64,000 bases of DNA from Bicyclus anynana (taxonomy: Eukaryota; Arthropoda; Insecta; Lepidoptera; Nymphalidae). The position numbers were made by a program, and so were the translations under genes. The stretch covers positions 11,516,142 through 11,580,141 of the forward strand of contig NC_069097.1 of the NCBI RefSeq assembly GCF_947172395.1. The letters run 5' to 3'. The notes beneath the pieces were generated by a model. That model had not been told where the DNA came from and ran no database searches. It worked only from the letters and a program-made list of their open reading frames with translations. Shown in pieces: positions 19,021 through 32,760 of this stretch; positions within the stretch are counted from its first letter, which is position 1, and every line of letters starts with the position of its first letter.

Positions 19021-22000
19021 AGCAAGCAAACTACTACTACATTTCCACGCAAGCACGCCACAACTTAGATCGTATCAGCCCTTTTTATAAAGCATGAGTT
19101 AAATATAAAGCGCTTGCCTGTTTACCAAAAAGAATTATAATTGTTTTTAAGGATTACAAACAGGTATAACTATACGGAAATTCATTGCGAAAAAAAACAC
19201 TTATTTTTTCTTGCTTGCTTGCTGGCGAAGACACCCATAGAGACAGTATGGATTAATAGTAATAATATTAAATAGGAGCATCAGTACATACTATTACAAC
19301 AACAAAAAGAAAACCACTAAAAACAAAAACCATAGTAAAGTTTAAGCGTATACAGCGGCTATTAAAAACTTTAACATAAATTTCATTTTAAAAATTATTA
19401 TTTATCTATAATATGCCTACTTATTATAGTTTTATTTTGTAAACAATTGTTAAAAATTCCAGTTAAATTGTAAACTGTATATGCTTTCACTTATCCCTAA
19501 CTAAGAGTTATAATTAATTAATTAAACATATAATATATAAAGTTTCATTTTAAAATAACTTTGATAGATAACATCAAGGCAGTGGTACATGCATAAATTT
19601 ATTAACATTCATAAAGGCATTATCAAATAAGTTCAACCCTGGTCAAATAAATGCTCAAGTTTTAAAGTTTTACATTAAAGAATGGAAAATGAATAAAAAA
19701 ATCATTTTCCAAGCGTCTAAAACTATTTGATGTTGATGTTAACGGAATCGACATAAGCTTCGGTACTAAAAATGTTTCTAAAACAAAGTCTATATACATA
19801 ATATTTTTTAATTTTTTATATCTTCACTTGTATACAAAAAATGTTTAGTGTTTCGGAATATTTCTTTTTTATATATATGTAAATAATACATACTTATAAT
19901 TAAATATAACCTGTCATTACATTGCACTGCACTAAAATGGCTAATTTTTTATATTTCGAATTTAATTAAAAATCTAGCATTCATTTTTCCAGGGTCATAT
20001 AATATACATAAAGTAGGGTCACTTATATATTTTGTTCTCGCCTCAATCGCGGCTGACTTAAATAACTAGGTATATAAAAATGTTACCAAATGTTAAAGGG
20101 ATGGCCTCCAGTCTCTGTTTTGTTATTTGTTAAATTAGAGAAAAGCCGAATATTTTAATTTATGTAACAATAAAATAAAATATTACGGAATGGTACAAGA
20201 CGTTAGCTGACAGCGAAACGCAAGTGGTAACGTAACGTTAGCGCGATTCGCCAGTTTAGCCCGAGGTTCGCACTAGTACCTACAGAAGAAGCTCCTTAAT
20301 CGCGGTTTTCGTAATCGTGTTTTCAGCAGTGTACATTAAACATAGAATACATAATCTATTGATTGTTTTTCTTTTCATTATTTTGAGTTCTACGCTGGTA
20401 ATTATCCTGATGACTTTTACAAGAACCGAATGGAATTTAGCGCAAAGTAAATAATTATCGTAGTGGGTAGATATCATATTACATATTTCTGTAAGTCCTA
20501 CTTTAAAAGTTGCCTTAAAGATTTATTAAAAATCTCACGCAAATTAAATATCTGCAATTTTACACGATCGCCGGGGCCGCGAATAAGGAGATTTTACTGT
20601 ATAACGTGGGACACAATACTTTAACTCATCTAAATTTAGAATGTTTACAAGTTCATGTTTAAAATTTTGTAAATGTTTTTTTATATTGCACAATTTGTTT
20701 TTGACACTATTAAAATTTCAAGGCAGTTTTGTGTTACTCTTTTAATATTTAGGTAATACATTCTTACACGATAAATATAGTAGTATATAATATCTCCATA
20801 TTACTTTAACATTTAAAAACTAATATTAACTTACACAGTGACTTTGAATAAATTCTGTTACGTACACACACTGAAACGTTACTTATAGCATTTTCAAGAA
20901 CTCAATGTCTACTAATGCGTTGCTTAGGGAAAGCAACATTTATTAATTTTTTTATTGCCTAGTGATATTAGTACACTTTGTAAAATATTAAAGTACAATT
21001 TGAACATTAATAATAGACCCTAGATCTAAAGTTTAGTAATTTTAAACATAATTATAATCACAATTTAAACATAATTATCGTAATAAGACTACTGTTGTAA
21101 TGACCCCTTAGCAATGTTTTAATTAGGAGAAAAAGAGAATTAAACAACTTCATAGTGGCGTAACTACAAAAATTACCCAAAAATATTAAATTTTATTTTG
21201 TCAAGTCATGTAAGGATTTAACATTTTTTACGTGCTCGGATCACGGCGCCCAGATCTGCTACATCTAAAGGTAGAAGGTAATTAATTTGCTAGTTACGCC
21301 ATTATTCGCTAAGCAATATACACGCCGATAACAGATTACCATATTAAACAAAAACAAATTCTAGTAGGCATGTACTTCTGTTAAAAATACTGTATGACTG
21401 TGAGCAAAATAAGTTTTTTGAAGAAACTCAATTTTTAACCGACTTCCAAAAAGGAGGAGGTTCTACGTTCGGCTGTATGTATGTTTTTTTTTTTTTTTTT
21501 AACTATTTTAAACGTTTGAATTTTAAAAAACGTTTCAGCGTCCGTAACGTACCTATTGTTAGCGATATACTCGTACATACACACCTAACGCTACTTACAT
21601 ACACCTTGCATACGTGTGGGGGTAAGGGAAAGATTTCTCAAAAATAAATTTCACTGCAGAATATTCGCTTTTTAAGCATCGCTGTCTAATTTACGGTATT
21701 TTTTTATCTGAATGTCTCTATTTACCACGAACACACATAATTAATATTATATCTATAAAGTATCACTTTGTAGTTTTTATAACCTTTGTCATTGTGAAAA
21801 ACAGAAAATAATCGTCATCGTTCTTTTGAATGAAAATATTACTGGATATTCCATTAAAAATAATTCAATGATTCATTCCATGAATTTTATTCTCAAATAG
21901 TGTGAGTATAAATTTTTTTTAGTATGAACAAAGCTTTAATTTTATTACTTTACAGTGTAAACTAATGTTCATGATGCTCAATGCCTCAGAAACCATTGTA

Positions 22001-22384
22001 AAAAAATTACATATAATTTCTGCTTTTCACAATAACAAAAATCCATAAACATGTACACAATTAATATTTTGAAAAGTTACTGAAAGAAGCCGGCAATCAT
22101 GCGCGTCATTTTGAGGTAATTTATGTACAATATGTATAGAATAGAATTATTTGTAGAATATCTTTTATATGAAATGTGATATAACCCATTCAAATTGACT
22201 ATGTAAACAAAAATATTCTTGTGGTGCATTGAAATATTAACCTTGTCTAAAATGTATATTTTAGCTTGTAGTCTTTAAGTCAAACACAATTAACTAGTGT
22301 AATATTAATATACATTATACTTATATAATTTACATTGCAGAGTCTAACGGATTTTAAAGAAAGTGTCAATATCGCCCGAATTGT

Positions 22385-22515
22385 ATGGAATTGAAACCTA
22401 GATGGCGCAGTTTAAATTTCATATAAATTAAAGTGTACTTTTGCGCCATCTAGTAACAACTAGAGGAAACACAATCCTTGAGAAAATTGCGCCATTTCAA
22501 TTTTTATTACGAATT
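22385..22515. mobile_element. Short GCGCCATCT element, copy 2
   Basis: It matches 17880-18015 in order: GAATTGAAACCTAGATGGCG, TTGCGCCATCTAGTAACAAC, AAATTGCGCCATTTCAATTT. It lies in the presumed 3' flank of CYRI. Confidence 0.6.
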
Positions 22516-22952
22516 CGATGCCTAACTTCTTTTTTGATACGTCTCGTATTCAGAGCAGATTCGAAGTTGTGCTGGCAAGTGCTGGGACGGGGCATGGTAT
22601 ATATCTCCCTGATTCTCTCATCCGCATGGTCTAGGTCTAGTCTAGTTTTTCTACAATCTCATCAATTTGAATGAGTTACACAAAAACTAATTTTTATCAT
22701 TAGCTACAACATTCAATATCTACCTACTATTTATAACTAACATTCTTTCGTTGCAGCTTGATCTCAAATCAAAAAATAAAAAAAAACCGGATTTAAACTA
22801 TTGAAGTTTCCCTATGATTTATTGACTACCTTTTCTACTTGTTATTCAAGTCATTTATTCCCAGTTTTACACTAAAACTTAACTAAACTAGTTTTATAGT
22901 CCTAACATGTTTTTCTGTAGCAAATAGGTAATTGATATTATAAGTAGGTTAC

Positions 22953-22958
22953 TTTATT
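22953..22958 (-). terminator. Candidate poly(A) signal of CYRI
   Basis: TTTATT on the plus strand is AATAAA in the sense of CYRI, 387 bp after its stop codon. Other such hexamers lie further down, so the true end is open. Confidence 0.35.
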
Positions 22959-23344
22959 ATCTACTTATTTAACCTGTATACTGAGTTTAGGAGTATAATT
23001 CCGTTTCTTATGTGAATAAAATCCCAGTTAATATTCCATAAGTTAGAAGAGGTAGTAGGTTTCGTGATGATGATCAGTGATGGTGTAATATGCATTTTCA
23101 TAATGTAACTTCAACGTAAACGAACACATAACACGACCTCTCGCGCCGGCGTCCAATGCAAAACTGAGCTCAAGTTGGCCAATACGCTCAGTTTTAGTGC
23201 GAAATTTTTAAAAATCGAACATCAAGATCACGCTACAACAAAACTAGATATGAAACAGAGCAAAGAAAATGCCAACGAGAAATCCCCACGAGTATTATTG
23301 TCACATCATTCCCCACAGCAACATGCAAGGCTCGAGTGGTGCCC

Positions 23345-23609
23345 TCACGCGGCCAACAGAGCCCTTATGTTCTTCGGAGTGGACTGACTGTTCAAATGTT
23401 TTGTTGTATATCTGAGAGCATTCAACAACGGCTCGGCTTTAGGAGGCGGTTGTTGTTGTAGGAACTTTACGCAGCCTTTGACGTCCACGGAGGAGGATCG
23501 GCAGAAAGCCCCGGATGGATGCACCCAGTCGTATAGAATTATCAGACCCACCATCACTCGGAGGACCAGAAGCGATGTTTCTTCGCGGCTGAATTGGGCG
23601 ACTAGTTTC
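23345..23609 (-). CDS. CYRI: CYRI terminal coding exon
   Basis: The acceptor CTTTCAG precedes 23609 and the stop TGA is at 23347-23345. It encodes KLVAQFSREETSLLVLRVMV to NIRALLAA. The first codon is split (CC|G, Pro) and matches the phase of the 31740 donor. Confidence 0.95.
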
Positions 23610-25571
23610 CTGAAAGTAGAACAAGGTAACGTTAGAAAACATAATATCATCAATATTTATTCAAAATTTATTTCAAACTAGTGGACCCGGTCAAGCTTCG
23701 CTTTGACTTATGTGCACTTCTTCCCTATCCCTACTCTACACTACTCTACACCTACCATACCCTATCCCTTGACTCTTAAACGTTTGTATGGGAAATGGGA
23801 AGTTTTTATGGTTTACCCGGCAATTATTCTAATTTTTCTCACCTTTTAAACCTTCCCTATACCTCCACGAACATTTGAAGACCAAGATAAGATAAATCCG
23901 TTCAACCGTTCTCGAGTATTAGCGAGACTAACGAACAGCAATTCATTTTTATATATATAGATAGGCTCAGTTTACAAGCACTTAAAAAAATATATAAAGT
24001 AGGCTCAGTTTACAAGCACTTGAAAAAAATATTGCTTTTTTTGATTTTTTTCATTTTTGTTCTGGCAGTTTTTTGTTGTCCCGGGAAACACCAGACTAAC
24101 TGACTTTGTGGATTGTGGATTACATTCTACTTATTTTCACTCTCACACGTAAGAGGCCCCTTTAGTCTGGCTGGCCCGTATCTTTACTTATATTATAAAG
24201 CTGAAGATTTTGTTTCTTTGCTTGAACGCGCTAATCTCAGGAACTACTGGTCTGATTTGAAAAATTCTTTCAGGGTAGATAGCCCATTTATCGAGGAAGG
24301 CTATTTATTATCCCCGAGAACGGGAACCACGCAGAGGTAAGCGCGGTGGATTTATAAGACGGAGGTCCTGGGTTCGATTCCCGGCTGGGCCGATTGAGGT
24401 TTTCTTAATTGCTCCAGGACTGGCCGATGGGAGGCTTCGGCCGTGGCTAGTTACCACCCTACCGACAAAGACGTACCGCCAAGTAGAAACCGAAAATGGT
24501 GTGGATTTTCATCCTCCTCCTAACAAGTTAGCCCGCTTCCATCATATTAGTAGTATAGATTGCATCATCACTTACCATCAGGTGAGATTGCAGTCAAGGG
24601 CTAACTTGTAAAGAATAAAAAAAAAGTCATTCATACGGCTGATACAGCTACGCCCCTGTCAACGTGATTACAAGTGACGCATCCATCTCGAGTAAACTTT
24701 ATTAACACATAAACATACACAAACAACTGATCAAAGTAATAGGTGCGATTAGAAACTATGTTTACCGTTACCAACTATGCTTCCTTTGACCTTAATACAA
24801 ACCGACCTACATCGCAGCCCACTGGCCTAAATATAGTATAAAAAAGTTTCACAGATTGCCGTTCCCATGTTATTGTTATTAATAAAACAAACGATGTTTA
24901 AAGGTCTGAAATGAACTGTAACTAATCCTAAATAAATAAATAGATTCACAGCTCGCTCCACTGTTATTTGTATAGTGTAACTGTATTCGGATTTATGTAA
25001 CTGTATTCACATCTATACATAAAATAAGTTTGTAGAGAGGTGAATTCTGTACCTACATGAAATATATTTCCAAAATAACTATCAGGGGGTGATTAGTGAT
25101 CGATAATGATGACAAAAATGCAATCAGTAAAATTTTTGTCTGTCTGTCTGTCTGTATGTTCGTTTTATAAACAAAAATTATTCGACGGATTTTAACGAAA
25201 CTTGCTACAATTATTTTTCATACTCCTGAACAGATTATAGTATACTTTTCATCACGCTACGATTAATAGGAGCAGAGCAATGAAGGAAAATGTTGGGAAA
25301 ACGGGAGAAGTTACTCTATTTTTACAGCGATACATCTGTAAGGGTCTGTATCTGGAATAAAGAGGTCTAAGGGCGGACAAAGTCGCGGGCATGCGCTAGT
25401 AAAATAATAAATGCACTAGCATATTCGACCCACGGAGACTAATAAAATGGAATAAATTCATAGAATCAAGCGAGTCGCAGGAAATCGCTGGATGCAGGCG
25501 GCTCAGGATCGTGATGTTTGGAAGTCCCTAACAAAAGGCCTTTGTCCTGCAATGGACGTCCAACAGCTGAT

Positions 25572-25620
<49 letters not shown>

Positions 25621-28600
25621 CATGAATATGAGCCGTACACTTATTTTACAAGTTTACAAGTTTTTATTGTAAACTAGCTAACTCGAACAGACAGGTGACA
25701 TCTGAAACGTTGACTTTACGCAGTAAAAGTTACCATCAAATAAAATAGGTAAAAAAACATTTTCAAGCTCAACGGTTTTATGACTTAAATAGATTTGTCC
25801 TAGGTAATATAATGATATTGACTAGCGGACGCCCGCGACTTCGTCGGCGTGTAAATCAGGTTTTCGAAAATCCCACGGGAACCACGGATTGTCCGGGATC
25901 AAAGTAATCTATAGTTTACTCATTAATTTCCTCAATCTTCCAGTAAAAGTCCAATTTAAATCGGTCTAGCCGTTCCAAAGATTACTTGTAGACTATTTTT
26001 TTAAGTTGTTTGTGTTTTAGTTTCGTGCAAAAAACTATAAGCTCTTGATAAAACACAACATTTTAAAATCAAATAGACGCTTCTTTATTTGAATGTATTG
26101 ATAGAAATTTCACTAACCCCTCGATTTTTATTCTCTCGAGTCTAATTTCTAGAAAACCATTGAGATGAATTACAAGCATACAAAACCTTCATTTACGTTG
26201 GACTCTGCATTGCATATGCGTTGTTCATCTGCGGTAATTGTCTACGTATTAAGAATAACTCTTGTATGAATCTTATTATTGTAAATATCACTCATACAGG
26301 AAAACTTATAACCACAACAACAATATAGGCATAGTTACCAACTTTATCATTACATGCCAGCATCATTGTCACCACCACTTAGGGTTGCCAGGTCGACGGA
26401 ATTAAAAGCCGGACAGTCCAGCCAGTTTGCCTGACATTTGGGGAAAAGGCTGGACAGTCTACATTATTGTGGATTTTGTATACATCAGTATTAATAGGTA
26501 CGAAGATTTTTAATTTAAAAATCAAGCATTCATGATTATTACCGTAAATTTTGTTTCCACACGTACTTTGTTCGCTTTTTTGCTAAATATAAAGCCTAAC
26601 AAAAGCCAAACACCGTTAATTTCACCGGATACGGATTAGAAAAGGAAAAGCCCAAGTATGTCCGGCTTTATCCGAACACCTGGTAACACTACCATCACCC
26701 ATATTTGTTGAATTTTATTCCAATTTTATTGAGAAGGTACCAATATTTTACATATTTTTTTCATTACAAGATAATTCATAGACGTATACTGATGTTGAAC
26801 CTCATAAGAAAGCTCAGAATCACTCAGCGGGCGATGCCAATTGAGCGAGCTATGCTTGGAGTTTCTCTGCGTGATCGAATCAGAAACGAGGAGACCACAG
26901 AAGAACGAAAGTCACCGGTATAGCTCAGCGAGTCGCGAATTTGAAGTGGCAATGAGCAGGGTCCATAATTCGAAGAGCCGATGAACTTTGGGGCCCCCAG
27001 GGTACTGTAATGGCGACTGGTGGCGGCGCAATGTTGGTCGACCCCGTACTAGGTGGACCGACGATATAAATTTTCGCATTGATGTACCGTGGGGGTATGA
27101 AAGTGACAAGAGGCCTACACCCAGAAATGGAAGTCCATCGGCATATTTTATTTTATGTCTGGATATAAAGTGATTGAAGGATGCGTAATATTATATGTGG
27201 TATTACGCATCCTTGTATGTGATTTTAAAACACTTACACACAAATAAATCAACTGAGCGCTTTGTTTACTGAGGCCGTAAGTTATTATTTCGGCTGTGTT
27301 TTATATGGTATGAAGTTTAGTATCTTCTAAGACGCGATGCACCTTAAAGATATTTCCAAATTTTTTTTTAAAATCTTTTTTATGGATTGCCATTTAAAAT
27401 AGGTTTATTTTACTAGTATAGATAGTATATAACTATCTATTAAAATAAATAACGGTGCTCAATTAATTATAGAAAGCTGACAAAGCGAGCCATTTCTATG
27501 ACTGTCCTCTATTAAGTACGTAGGTACTTCTATATTTGGTGAAGTATATTTACGAGCAAATAAAAAAAGGATATCGTATTAAAATGCAAGCAATGCGTCA
27601 TCAATCGGCTATTAAAATCCCGACAATGTTTTTATCATTCAAGGCACATGGTCCTATTGTCACTTTCAATGGCTCTGCCGATATATTGGGCTATCATAAC
27701 ACAAACTACACATACAAACATATTCAAGCGATTATCAACTGTAATATAAAATGATTAAGACTTATTTTAGTATGTCGAAATATGTTACGGGTTTCGCATG
27801 TGGACATATCAACCGAAATAGTTTGATAAGGAAGTGGACAGAGGTTTTACGTCATCGTGTGACCAGCGAGTTACTTCTAACTTATAAGTCATCAGTAATT
27901 CAATATAATGTAGCCATTTAATGAATTTTGCACTTTATAACTCAGCACTTTAAGGTTCAAAATGTGTAAATTAAAACTAATATCAATTTCGCGGACTTCC
28001 GGCGATACGTGTAAATGAACTAACAACGTAGATGATTGTGATACGTATTATCAAGAAACGTGTTCATACTTCTATGATAATATAATCAGCGGTTATCATA
28101 AATCTATATCTAACTAATAAATTATATATAGATAGTATATATTTTACTTAAGTAATATTTATGCGATTCACAGAAATTAAATTTTGGAAATATACCAATC
28201 TACGTACTTATACTTTTATCGAATTTAATGTATTTTGCTCTTTTTATAGAAAGACTTTTGACGGCCTCCGTGGCGCAGTGGTATGCGCGGTGGATTTACA
28301 AGACGGAGGTCCTGGGTGCGATCACCGGCTGGGCCGATTGAGGTTTTCTTAATTGGTCCAGGTCTGGCTGGTGGGAGGCTTCGGCTGTGGCTAGTTACCA
28401 CCCTACCGACAAAGACGTACCGCCAAGCGATTTAGCGTTCCGGTACGATGTCGTGTAGAAACCGAAAGGGGTGTGGATTTTCATCCTCCTCCTAACAAGT
28501 TAGCCCGCTTCCATCTTAGACTGCATCATCACTTGTATTGAAGAGAATAAAAATAAAAAAAAATTAAATAAAGACTATTGCATTTATATGGTTAGTATGA

Positions 28601-31600
28601 ATAGTTCATAGTGTGAATTGAATTAATGTACTGAAATTGTATTTTAGACACACTAATAATATAAAAGCGAAAGTTTGTGTGTGTGTAAGCGTGTAAGTGT
28701 GTAAAGTATGTTTGTTCCTCTTTTACGCTGCGGCTACTGAAGCTATTTGGCTGAAATTTGGAATGGAAATAGATTTTACTCTGGATTAACACATAGGCTT
28801 TAGGTTAGGCTACTTTTTATCCCGAAAAAATCCATAGTTCCCGCGGGAATTTATGAAAAACTGAACTCCACGCGGACGAAGCGAAGGTTCGCTAGTATTA
28901 AATTATTGTTATTCTTTGCACCAGAATGCCCCTAACGTCAACTTTTCCTCTACCAAACAACAGTATCACAGATACGAGTAGGTACTATGTTAATAAGGAA
29001 GGAAATAATCGTCAATCGAAAGGGGAGACGCGTAGAGTGCAATGTGAGTGGCATTTTGATTTATTCGTATTATCATTATTTCATTAGCGCTTGTTTAAGC
29101 ATACGCATAGTGGACCGAAAGCCTGCGATAGTCAGACCTTTGCCACATTTATAAAGGGTAAAAGTTCGTCAGCCTCACCCTACCATGTAGGCAGACCTTT
29201 GCCACATTTATGAATGGTAAAAGTTCGTCAGCCTCACCGTACCATGTAGGTACCTTATCAGCCGAAAGACGTCCACTGCTGGACATAGGCCTCTTGCATG
29301 GACCTCCAAGCACAACGGTCTCGAGCAGCCAGCATCCAGCGGCTCCCTGCAACCCGCTTGATATCCTCGGTCCACCTAGTGGGGGGTTGACCAACACTGC
29401 GCTTTCCGGTGCGGGGTCGCCATTCCAGCACCTTGGGACCCCAACGTCCATCGGCTCTTCGAACTATGTGGTCTGCCCATTGCTACTTCACTTCATGTCA
29501 GTGACTTTGGTCCGTCTGCGGGTCTCCTCATTCTTGATTCGATCACGCAGAGAAATTCCAAGCATAGCTTGCTTCATTGCCTGCTGAGTGACTTTAAGCC
29601 TTCTAATAAGGCCCATAGTCAGCGACCAAGTCTCGGTCTCGGTTGTCTTGGACGGTTGAAGGTGTTAATCTCGAAAACCATTCAAATCCATCACATTCCA
29701 AACTCCTTATCTGGCTACCGTATTTACCTATAGTAGGACTAGGCTGACATATTCAAAAAATAAACTTAGCATTACAAAAACGAGGCATGTGTGGCGCTCA
29801 CAGGCTCTCGGTCTATAGGTACCTACCGGTGTCGAGTGTCAGCAGATGACCCCAGTAATCTAGTAATATAATAAATTCGCCCTTGTCTCAACAACGATGG
29901 ATGGCAAATGGAATTGTGCAGAGTGCACTAAAACGAATGCATATTATATACGCGTTTAATTAGTTAATTGATTGTGTCAATTTCAATTGTTACATTGTAT
30001 TGTATTTATATACATACTAGCAGACGCCGCGCGGTTTCACTTGCGTAGTTTCTTTGCTTGTTGGAATGCGGAGATAAAATATAACATATGACACTCATAA
30101 ATAACGTGCCTTTCTATTGTTAAAAGGATTTGCAAAATCGGTACGGTAGGGCTAGAGATTACCCTAGAAATTTACTAACTTCACCTACCTACCTACGTTT
30201 GTCTGTCTGGCTGTTAGCGATAAACTCAAAGACTGAATGGGTTTTCAAATAGTTTTCATCAATAACTAATTTATATATTTGTTTTTTATTTTTTGAAAGT
30301 TAGCCCTTGACTACAATCTCAACTGATGGTAAGTGATGATGCAATCTAAGATGGAAGCGGGCTAACTTGTTAGGAGGTTGATGAAAATCCTCCACATCCC
30401 TTACGGTTTCTACTCGTACCGGAACGCTAAATCGCGTACGTCTTTGCCGGTAGAGTTGTAATTAGCCACGGCCACCTTCTAGACCTGGACCAATAAAGAA
30501 AACTTCAATTCAATTGCTATTTAAAGAAGTTTTCGGTGTAAATTTGTTAAAATTGCTGCTGGATGCTGGAATCCTACAATGTTGGATTGTAACTTTGATG
30601 AACAGAAACTTTAACCTGATGTGAGGTATGTTTTAGGACCAAGTAAGTAGGTATTGTTTTTTACTTGTCACGAAGTTCTACTAATAAATATTAATACTAA
30701 ATGGAAGGTAGCAATCGTTCAGATACTTCTAATGGCATTTTGTATGTATTTATTCTGATGTATTCAGAGATCTGAGGTTCTTTGATTAGGAGACTCATAA
30801 TTAAAGTTCGTCAATTGACATCAAGGAGTTCGTCAAATATAGCCCCTACCGGACTTATGTCATCGCGTAGTACATTGCCGGGTGACGCTTATGATCTGGC
30901 TCATAGCTTTAGTCATGCATTGTACATTTGTTTACAAATATTACGAATACAATAGCTACGAGTAGCAGATGGATTTTACTAACTCTTTAAATCGATCTGG
31001 CATAACAGTCACGAGTTTTAATTCTGATAACAACATATACTTATTGAATTATTTAAGCCTGGGTGTAGAGCATGCCAAACAAAACAAAAGAAAAAACATA
31101 CGCCCGAATTGAAAACCTCCTTTTTTGAAGTCGGTTAAAAAAGTATTATTGTTTAGAGCAGTCAGGTTAAAAACAAAATGTAGTAGTTAATAACAGGGTC
31201 TTTAACATCCTCAAACAGACTTGACCCATCGTGCTCAGAGTCTCCATCGTGTCTCTAGAGGGCTTACCACAACCTTTTGCAAAACCATCATGATATCTAT
31301 TACTTTTTCGGCAATGTATTGTCTATTGTGATTGTATTTTCTTACTAGTTTGTTATTGTTTGACTGTTTTTGCCAAAATAAAATAAAATAAAATAGATAT
31401 CTGTCCATCTTATTTAAGGGCGAAAGTAATGTTACCTCAGTAAGTGATACGAATTGAGTGAACGAATTGGTTGATGACGTCCAAAATTGCTATACGAAAC
31501 GATCCTGCCAAAAGCTCAATAACCCTCAAGGTACGAAATATCGAAACATTATGGAATCGGTACGGATTTAAGAGCTTGTGGTAAGCCCAAGTTCCTGCTG

Positions 31601-32688
31601 GTTGTCTGTCACGAGCTGATAGAATCTTAAGCATTTAGCGCGTAGGACCTCTAAGCCTATATATGTATGACTCCAGCGGTAGATAAGTCATGATAAGACA
31701 AACGGCTGGAAAGAAGTCACTGTAACAAAATGTACGTACGGGTTTTCTAACATCCTCAAGCAGACTTTGGCCATCGTGCTGAGCGTCTCCGTCGTGTTCT
31801 CCAGGTCCTGCTGGTTGTCGTTCACGAACTGGCTGGTCGCCTCTGACAGAACCTTGAGCATCGGCGTGGCTTGTGCATAGAACAGTGACATTCGATTCGC
31901 ATACTCCGCGCCTATGTGCGGCTCTTCGCCTGGTGGTAGGTCCGCATTGATGAGGCCCCCGCGGGAGACGATCCTTCTGTAATAGCTGAAGTCGTTCTGG
32001 ATGGCTGGCGTTTTCATCTGGAAAACAAAGGACATTTCTGTATTATCAGCCTATTTTTTAAACCCATTACAGGCCTCTATGCTGGAATAGGCAACTCGCC
32101 TGCTGTACAAAACTAAGAAGATTTTTTGCATAGAGGCAGTTTAAATGCCTAGAAACTCTAATCACATTTTTATTTGTGAAAATAATCTCGTAATTGTAAT
32201 ATTTTTATAAAACAAAATTGTATTTTTATCACGTCACCGCAAACGCCAATCATAAACTGTAACGTCATTCGATACAAGGCATCGGTTTGTGATTGGCGCT
32301 TGCGGTGACGTGATATAATCACATCACTGCAAACGCCAATCGCGCTGTTATCTCTATGAGTGACGTCACTTGCTAATGTGTTGTGTTTCGGCGGCAAAAA
32401 TTTTACATAGTAATTTTTTCATTTATATTAAATTTTTTACTGGTTATTATTGACGGGAAAATATAAAATATAGCTTATAATACTTCCATAATTCAGTTTA
32501 AACACTGTTTACAAAAGAGGCAAGTAGCCTATGGCGACCCCGCACCGGAAAGCGCTAGATTGACGAACGATATCAAGCGGGTAACAGGGAGCCACTGAAT
32601 GCAGGCGGCTCATGTTGTTTGGTCGTCCATAAAGGAGGATAATGATGATGATGATGACGATGATGGTGATGATGATGATGATGACGAC

Positions 32689-32760
<72 letters not shown>

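Larger units (their letters stand above)
16954..22340. other. AT-rich, repeat-poor tract downstream of CYRI
   Basis: No gene is seen. It contains one likely hAT-like MITE (17440-17900, ends near GGCAGTTACCAACTC and TTGGGAACCCTGTTA) followed by GGCGCAATTT-type DNA to 18010. A hAT transposase relic is at about 18905-19020. A poly(T) run at 21485-21501 belongs to a CGACTTCCAAAAAGGAGGAG repeat fragment (21435-21501). The remainder may include a long CYRI 3' UTR, which is inference from position only. Confidence 0.35.

Noticed and set aside
23439..23681. Extra frames over the CYRI terminal exon on both strands
   Set aside because: They overlap the conserved FAM49 frame and show no family motif of their own.
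25560..25625. CRISPR-like or regulatory short tandem repeat
   Set aside because: It is a simple ATG microsatellite at a LINE 3' end; there are no spacers.
28261..28330. tRNA gene
   Set aside because: A and B boxes are present, but the sequence continues into a 300-bp body repeated many times in the window; it is the head of SINE-A. The same applies to the tRNA-like head at 41430-41504 (SINE-B).
29210..29587. 125-codon plus-strand ORF
   Set aside because: It is the antisense of an RTE-like LINE ORF2 C-terminal fragment.
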